This document shows, piece by piece, positions 31,372 through 35,642 of a DNA stretch of 35,642 nt. The notes beneath the pieces were generated by a model. The model was given only the letters and a program-made list of their open reading frames with translations, did not search any database and was not told the origin of the DNA. The position numbers and the translations under genes were made by a program. Each line of letters opens with the position of its first letter. Position 1 is the first letter of the stretch. The stretch is taken from contig JAHBVF010000051.1 in the NCBI GenBank assembly GCA_019637685.1, positions 1-35,642 on the forward strand. The letters run 5' to 3'. Source of the stretch: Caldilineaceae bacterium (GTDB lineage Bacteria > Chloroflexota > Anaerolineae > Caldilineales > Caldilineaceae).

Positions 31372-32508
31372 ATGACACAACCAATTGTCGCCCCCGGTCT
31401 GGAAGGCATTATCGCGGGCAGCACGCGTCTCAGTCGGGTGAATGGCCTGGCCGGGGAGCTGATCATTGCCGGCTATCCCCTGGAGGCCATCGCGGCCAAT
31501 GCCACCTTTGAAGAGACTGCTTATCTGCTCTGGAATGACCGCCTGCCCAACGCCGCAGAATTGGCCGAGCTTCAGGCTTCGTTGGCCTCGCTGCGTGCCC
31601 TGCCCAGGGCCACGCTGGACCTGTTGCGGGCTGTCGCCGCGGAGAAAGTTGCGCCTATGGACGCTCTGCGCATGGCCGCGGGCACGCTTTCTCTGGGCGG
31701 CATCGAAGGCGCGGAGAACGAAGCCGCGGCCCTGGTGGCCCGCTTCCCGACGGTTGTGGCGGCCTACTGGCGGCTGCTCAACCGCTCAGAACCTGTGGAA
31801 CCAGACCCGGCCCTGGGCCACGCGGCCAACTATCTTTATATGCTCAACGGCCAAATCCCCAGCCCGGCCCAGGCGCGCGGCGTGGAAACCTACCTGAATA
31901 CAGTCGTCGATCACGGCTTCAATGCCTCCACTTTCACGGCCCGGGTGATTATCTCCACCGCGTCCGATCTGGTCTCGGCCATCACCGGCGCGGTGGGCGC
32001 GCTGAAGGGTCCCCTGCACGGGGGCGCGCCGGGGCCAGCCCTGGATATGGTTTTCGAGATCGGTTCGGCGGATCGGGCCGAGGGCTATCTGCGGGCCAAG
32101 CTGGAACGGGGCGAGCGGCTGATGGGCTTCGGCCACCGGGTCTACAAAGTGCGAGACCCGCGGGCCGCGGTGCTTTCTGCCGCAGCAGAAAAGATGTTTC
32201 AGGCCGACGGCGATCGGCAACTTTACGATCTGGCCCGTGCGGTGGAAGAGCAAGCGGTGGCCCTGCTGGCCGAATACAAACCGGGGCGCAATCTGCAAAC
32301 GAATGTGGAATTTTACACCGCGCTGCTGCTCCACGGCCTGGGGCTGGAAACGGCCCTCTTCACACCCACCTTTGCTATCGGGCGGGTGGCCGGCTGGACG
32401 GCCCACTGTTTGGAGCAGAAGGCCGAGGGTCGGCTGATTCGGCCCGGCTCCGACTATCACGGCGGGCTGGGGCGGCTATGGGTGGCTGTGGACGAAAGGG
32501 GGAACTGA
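31372..32508 (+). CDS. Citrate synthase (CitA-like, short form)
   Basis: 378 aa from ATG 31372 (AAAGGGAG upstream). An earlier in-frame Met lacks a ribosome site. Landmarks are VDHGFNASTFTARVI (179-193; H181), GALKGPLHGGAP (209-220; H216), MGFGHRVYKVRDPRA (251-265; H255) and the C-terminal GRVAGWTAHCLEQ. The catalytic Asp of most citrate synthases is Glu313 here (TNVEFYTALLL), a variant I recall from short actinobacterial CitA-type enzymes. It condenses acetyl-CoA with oxaloacetate; 2-methylcitrate synthase activity cannot be excluded. The TGA overlaps the ATG of the next gene. Confidence 0.92.
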   Translation: MTQPIVAPGLEGIIAGSTRLSRVNGLAGELIIAGYPLEAIAANATFEETAYLLWNDRLPNAAELAELQASLASLRALPRATLDLLRAVAAEKVAPMDALRMAAGTLSLGGIEGAENEAAALVARFPTVVAAYWRLLNRSEPVEPDPALGHAANYLYMLNGQIPSPAQARGVETYLNTVVDHGFNASTFTARVIISTASDLVSAITGAVGALKGPLHGGAPGPALDMVFEIGSADRAEGYLRAKLERGERLMGFGHRVYKVRDPRAAVLSAAAEKMFQADGDRQLYDLARAVEEQAVALLAEYKPGRNLQTNVEFYTALLLHGLGLETALFTPTFAIGRVAGWTAHCLEQKAEGRLIRPGSDYHGGLGRLWVAVDERGN

Positions 32509-33458
32509 TGGCGGACATTCCCAAACTCTATGGACCCTATGGCAGCGCGGCCATTGCCTACGCCGAACAATTCCCGGCCTATGGGGTGAACGCGGCCTGG
32601 TTTCATATGTTCGATGAATCGGCCTTTGACGCCTGCGCCCAGGCCGGCATCGCAGCCTGCGTGGAGTTCAAAATCTTCCGCGCCGACTTTGCCCAGCACC
32701 CGGACCTGATTCCCATAGGCGTGGACGGTCAGCCCATCCGCTATGGACGGCTGGTGCAGGGCGTCTGTCTGTCGAAGCAGTGGTTTCTGGACTACACGGA
32801 GGAGAATCTGCTGGCCGGGGTGCGGGCGTATCAGCCCGCGGGCATCTGGCTGGACTATCTGGCCGGCGCGGGCTGGTTTGAAGAGCCGGAGCCGGACCTG
32901 CAGGAGCACTGCTTCTGTCCCGGCTGCATCGCTGATTTTTGCGACACGACCGGCATCGACGCGGCCACGCCAGCCGAAATTCTCGACCGGCATCAGGCCG
33001 CCTGGACACGCCACAAATGCGAACGCATCGCCCGCTTCGGCGCGCACTACGCCCAGATCATCCGCAGCCACCTGCCCGGCTGTCTGATCGGCGCGTATAT
33101 GTGCCCGTGGACGCCCGACGAATTCGGCGGCGCGCTCACCCGCATCTTCGCCCAGGACTACGCGCTGCTGGCCCCGTCCATCGACATCTTCACGCCGTTG
33201 ATTTATGTGACAAAGAGCGGTCGTTCCCCGGCCTGGGCGCGGGCAGTGCTGGAGGCCGCGCCCAATTTCGTGCCCGCCGGTCATCCGGTCCAGCTCATTC
33301 TGGACGCGCTGGACTTCCCCGCCAGTCTGCACGAGACCGTCGCTTCCGTCATCCCCAGCCACGGACTACAGATGTTTAGCGGCGCGGAAATCTTCCGGGA
33401 CCCGGCCAAAGCCGCGATCTTCGCTGCCACCCTGGAAAAAATGCAACGGAACTCTTAA
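32508..33458 (+). CDS. TIM-barrel protein, putative glycoside-hydrolase-like
   Basis: 316 aa; ATG 32508 overlaps the citrate synthase stop (TGATG). The pattern of strands and helices fits a TIM barrel: VNAAWFHMFDESAF (27-40), AACVEFKIFRADF (49-61), AGIWLDYLAGAGWF (111-124), GCLIGAYMCPW and SIDIFTPLIYV. A CFCPGCIADFCDTTGI block (135-150) follows the IWLDY strand. CxCxxCxxxF blocks of this kind are seen in uncharacterised glycosyl-hydrolase-like barrels of Planctomycetes and Chloroflexota. Asp116 and Glu126 are candidate acids, but no catalytic pair can be assigned. There is no signal peptide, so it is cytoplasmic. Coupling to citrate synthase is unexpected. Confidence 0.75.
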   Translation: MADIPKLYGPYGSAAIAYAEQFPAYGVNAAWFHMFDESAFDACAQAGIAACVEFKIFRADFAQHPDLIPIGVDGQPIRYGRLVQGVCLSKQWFLDYTEENLLAGVRAYQPAGIWLDYLAGAGWFEEPEPDLQEHCFCPGCIADFCDTTGIDAATPAEILDRHQAAWTRHKCERIARFGAHYAQIIRSHLPGCLIGAYMCPWTPDEFGGALTRIFAQDYALLAPSIDIFTPLIYVTKSGRSPAWARAVLEAAPNFVPAGHPVQLILDALDFPASLHETVASVIPSHGLQMFSGAEIFRDPAKAAIFAATLEKMQRNS

Positions 33459-33536
33459 ACCACGAAGACACAAAGACACGAAGAAATGCAGAAAATCCTG
33501 CTTCTCCTTTGTGCCTTTGTGCCTTCGTGGTTTTTT
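33457..33536 (+). terminator. Long hairpin terminator made of CACGAAG / CACAAAG repeats
   Basis: Starting in the stop codon of the TIM-barrel gene, AACCACGAAGACACAAAG and ACACGAAG pair through almost their full length with CTTTGTGCCTTTGTGCC and TTCGTGG, around a GCAG/CTGC inner stem. TTTTTT follows at 33531-33536. It separates convergent genes. The ACGAAGACACAAAG unit is, from memory, a widespread dispersed repeat in environmental bacteria; here it appears to have been used as a terminator. Confidence 0.8.
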
Positions 33537-33543
33537 ATTCTTG

Positions 33544-34116
33544 TCAGGCTCTGGCGGTTTTGGCCTGGCGCACTACTTCGTCGATCTGGTCCAGATGGCT
33601 GGCGTCGTGGGAGAGGCCGCGCAAAAACCGCCCCACAGCGTTGATAGGCGGCGTATTGCCACGCGCCGGTACAGTCACATCCAAATAAGGAGCGTCGGGC
33701 CAGATGTCCAGAGAAGCCAGGCGCATACGGCGGCTCTCCTCCAGACGCTGGCGGCATTGGGCAATCGATGTCACGCTCTCCCAGGGAATCTCACTGCGGC
33801 TGCGCCCTTCGCGCACAACCCCCCGGGCCATCTCTGCTGCCAAAAAAGCCCCCTCTTCCGACGAAGCCGTAACGTGGACAATCAGGTGGCCCAGCGTCCA
33901 GGCAATGTTGCGTTCTGCATCGTCCGCGGCGTAGGGATCATCTGCGCCGGGATCGATGGGGGTGAAAACCACATCCGCGTCGGTGGCATGGGCGATTTGG
34001 GCCAACTGGTGATCGACCATTTCGTTGGTCAGGCCGCGCAGATCCGCGACAGTCAGTCCGGCGCCCAGATCGTTGATAGTCTTCTCGCCCCGGCGTACAG
34101 CGGCAAAATCAAGCAT
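33544..34116 (-). CDS. DinB/YfiT-like metal-binding four-helix protein
   Basis: 190 aa from ATG 34116, which has AGGAG 7 nt upstream; the longer frame to 34197 would run back through the promoter. Histidines fitting the DinB superfamily metal site are at the end of helix 2 (TLGHLIVHVTASSEEGAFLA) and near the C-terminus (RGLSHDASHLDQIDEVVRQA). Superfamily members are bacillithiol/mycothiol-dependent transferases or stress-induced proteins; function here cannot be specified. The gene is monocistronic, with its own promoter and a convergent terminator downstream. Confidence 0.82.
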   Translation of the reverse strand: MLDFAAVRRGEKTINDLGAGLTVADLRGLTNEMVDHQLAQIAHATDADVVFTPIDPGADDPYAADDAERNIAWTLGHLIVHVTASSEEGAFLAAEMARGVVREGRSRSEIPWESVTSIAQCRQRLEESRRMRLASLDIWPDAPYLDVTVPARGNTPPINAVGRFLRGLSHDASHLDQIDEVVRQAKTARA

Positions 34117-34167
34117 GAAAAACTCCTGTGGGGATTGGGTTGCGATGGTACTAAAACGGTAAAGTTG

Positions 34168-34197
34168 ATAGTACCCCATAAGTGTCAAATGCGTCAA
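34168..34197 (-). promoter_or_regulatory. Sigma-70 promoter of the DinB-like gene
   Basis: The minus strand reads TTGACG (34197-34192), an 18-bp spacer, then TACTAT (34173-34168). Both elements match five and four or more consensus bases. Transcription would start about 45 bp before ATG 34116. Confidence 0.55.
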
Positions 34198-34272
34198 TTC
34201 ACAGCTTTCTTCACATCCTCCCCTGTGCTATTGCCTGTTTTCCACGCTCCCCATAGCTACACACGCCCCATT

Positions 34273-35589
34273 CTATGGCTCTGGATATTCCCCATTGCGA
34301 ATCGCGTCCTGGCGCGCGTCCTCCAATCGCAATTGCCAATCGGGGACCTCACCGCGAGCGGCCAAGAGTTGGTTGAACACCTGGCCCAATTCATTGCCCA
34401 TAGAATCAGGCAGCGAGAGAAACATCGGCGGCCCGAAAGTGTCGGCCTGAGAAACCACTTCTTCGGCCTGGCGAATCCGGTCGGAGAAGAGCGAACGATC
34501 GAAGTCTTTGAAAACCGGAACCCACGTCAATTGGGAGGACGTCTGCCGCGTGAGTAGCTGGCTGTTCTCCGCGGATCCCATAAAGCCTGCGAACGCGTTG
34601 GCCTGCAGTGGATTGGGCGCGCTGGCTGGCACCACAAAACCGAAGGTGATGCCTACCTCGCCCACAGGCACTTCCGGGTCCATCACCGGAAAGGGAAAAA
34701 AGTCCAGTTCGTCCTGGAAGACCGCGGGCACATCGCTCAGTGCGAAATTGGAGGCCAGGGTCATCACGGCTTTGCGCCGCTCAATGGGGTCTGAGGCGTC
34801 GCCCCGAACGATCGACAGCACACTGCTCAGATCGTCCATCGAAACAGGATTTTCCACGAAAAAGCCCCGGTCGATCAGATCGCGCATTGTCTCGAAGACC
34901 GCGGCTACTTTTGGATCGGTGTAGGCTTCTTCGCCATTCAGCAGCCTTTGGTGAAAATCCGGCCCATTCAGCCGCAAATCCAGATAGTCGAACCAGAGGG
35001 AGCCTACAAACGGATTGCTGCCCGCGATGGAAAGAGGCGTCTCCCCGCTGGACCAGAGAAGCTCACAAATCGTGATAAACTCCTGCCAGGTCATGGGCGG
35101 GGTCAGCCCATAGCGCTGGAAGATTTCCCGATTGTAGTAGATACCTGACCAGCCGTGGCCGCCGGGAACAAAGTACGGCGCGCCCTGATAATAGCTCATC
35201 TCCTGGATGGGTTGGGATATCGAATCGTTGAATCCGTTTTCCTGCCAGACGTCGCTCAGATTGCCCAGCAGATTTTGGCGCACCGCGGCATCGAGCAGAT
35301 AGCCAGTCCACAAAAACATTACATCGGGCGACGCCGCGCTGCCCAGCAGATAGCTCTGGGGCGACTGGCTGTATTGGGTGCGGGTAACTTGGATATTCGG
35401 ATACTTTTCCTGAAAGCGCTCGATCACCAGCTCTTCGGTCTGGGCCTCCGTGGCCTGGTTGAAGGTCATATACGTGATTGCAACCGGCGTCAATGTGAGG
35501 GGATCGGCTTCCTCTCCGGCCCCACAGGCGGCAATGGCAAAAAGGAGAATTAGCAGTGGAATCAGAAGGACAGGGGCTTTGCGTTTCAT
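34273..35589 (-). CDS. ABC transporter extracellular solute-binding lipoprotein (family 1, sugar type)
   Basis: 438 aa; GGAG lies 7 nt before ATG 35589. The lipoprotein signal peptide ends in FAIAAC, giving lipidated Cys22 followed by GAGEE. The mature part shows the family-1 pattern: VAITYMTFNQATEAQTEELVIERFQEKYPNIQV is the usual first strand and helix (only landmarks noted), then SPDVMFLWTGYLLDAA, GWSGIYYNREIFQRYGLTPPMTWQEF, and FAGFMGSAENSQLLTRQTS. Such proteins catch sugars or oligosaccharides outside the membrane and deliver them to an ABC permease. No permease or ATPase gene follows downstream. Partners, if nearby, would lie right of this window or elsewhere, and the ligand is unknown. 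Confidence 0.92.
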   Translation of the reverse strand: MKRKAPVLLIPLLILLFAIAACGAGEEADPLTLTPVAITYMTFNQATEAQTEELVIERFQEKYPNIQVTRTQYSQSPQSYLLGSAASPDVMFLWTGYLLDAAVRQNLLGNLSDVWQENGFNDSISQPIQEMSYYQGAPYFVPGGHGWSGIYYNREIFQRYGLTPPMTWQEFITICELLWSSGETPLSIAGSNPFVGSLWFDYLDLRLNGPDFHQRLLNGEEAYTDPKVAAVFETMRDLIDRGFFVENPVSMDDLSSVLSIVRGDASDPIERRKAVMTLASNFALSDVPAVFQDELDFFPFPVMDPEVPVGEVGITFGFVVPASAPNPLQANAFAGFMGSAENSQLLTRQTSSQLTWVPVFKDFDRSLFSDRIRQAEEVVSQADTFGPPMFLSLPDSMGNELGQVFNQLLAARGEVPDWQLRLEDARQDAIRNGEYPEP

Positions 35590-35628
35590 CGGTAGGCTCC
35601 GGAATGGTTATGCGTACGAATTTCTCCT

Positions 35629-35634
35629 ATTATC
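35629..35634 (-). promoter_or_regulatory. Possible -10 element of the solute-binding protein gene
   Basis: The minus strand reads GATAAT (35634-35629), 40 bp before the ATG at 35589. The matching -35 would lie beyond the window edge, so this is only suggestive. Confidence 0.25.
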
Positions 35635-35642
35635 GGTTATCC

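Overview
The window is GC-rich and looks like a chromosomal segment of a Chloroflexota bacterium, most likely of the Anaerolineae/Caldilineae type. This placement is an inference from gene content: long secreted proteins with Thr-Pro-rich linkers, a YfhO-type membrane protein, a STAND ATPase regulator ending in a SARP-type DNA-binding and BTAD module, a NACHT ATPase, and many short repeat arrays. I found no rRNA, tRNA, CRISPR array, transposase or phage gene.

Left part (1-7438, all minus strand). A NACHT/HEAT ATPase runs off the left edge. It is preceded by a 193-aa partner protein that looks like the detached N-terminal module of such ATPases, and a good promoter sits upstream of both. Next comes a minus-strand cluster of RNase D (rnd), a four-helix SMR/EamA-like transporter and a YfhO-family membrane protein. 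The YfhO gene carries several in-frame insertions of repeat DNA.

Centre (7640-14578, plus strand). An extended -10 promoter drives a tight three-gene operon: a PrsW-type intramembrane protease, a membrane-anchored protein of unknown function, and a secreted trypsin-like (S1C/HtrA-like) protease with duplicated beta domains. The operon ends at a clear terminator. Two surface proteins with Thr-Pro-rich linkers follow.

14649-18558 is a translationally coupled operon: corA, an unrecognised 173-aa protein, a Nudix hydrolase, a GNAT-like protein and a monoacylglycerol-lipase-like hydrolase. 18666-21539 encodes a 957-aa STAND-TPR-winged helix-BTAD regulator, followed by a palindromic terminator. 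A small DUF4242-like protein then precedes a 1466-aa secreted protein that joins a gluzincin-type HEYGH metalloprotease, a von Willebrand A domain and Ig-like domains.

Right part (26673-35589). A YdiJ-type FAD/Fe-S dehydrogenase (minus) is divergent from a plus-strand group made of a cupin, ilvE, a citrate synthase and a coupled TIM-barrel protein. A long hairpin terminator closes that group. Two minus-strand genes end the window: a DinB-like protein and a lipoprotein solute-binding protein of an ABC sugar-type transporter.

The most unusual feature is the spread of short tandem repeats and hairpin repeats inside intact reading frames. They occur mainly in YfhO, and once in the YdiJ-like gene. 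They add low-complexity peptides to loops and linkers without breaking the frame. The best candidate for an undescribed system is the PrsW / membrane adaptor / S1C protease operon.
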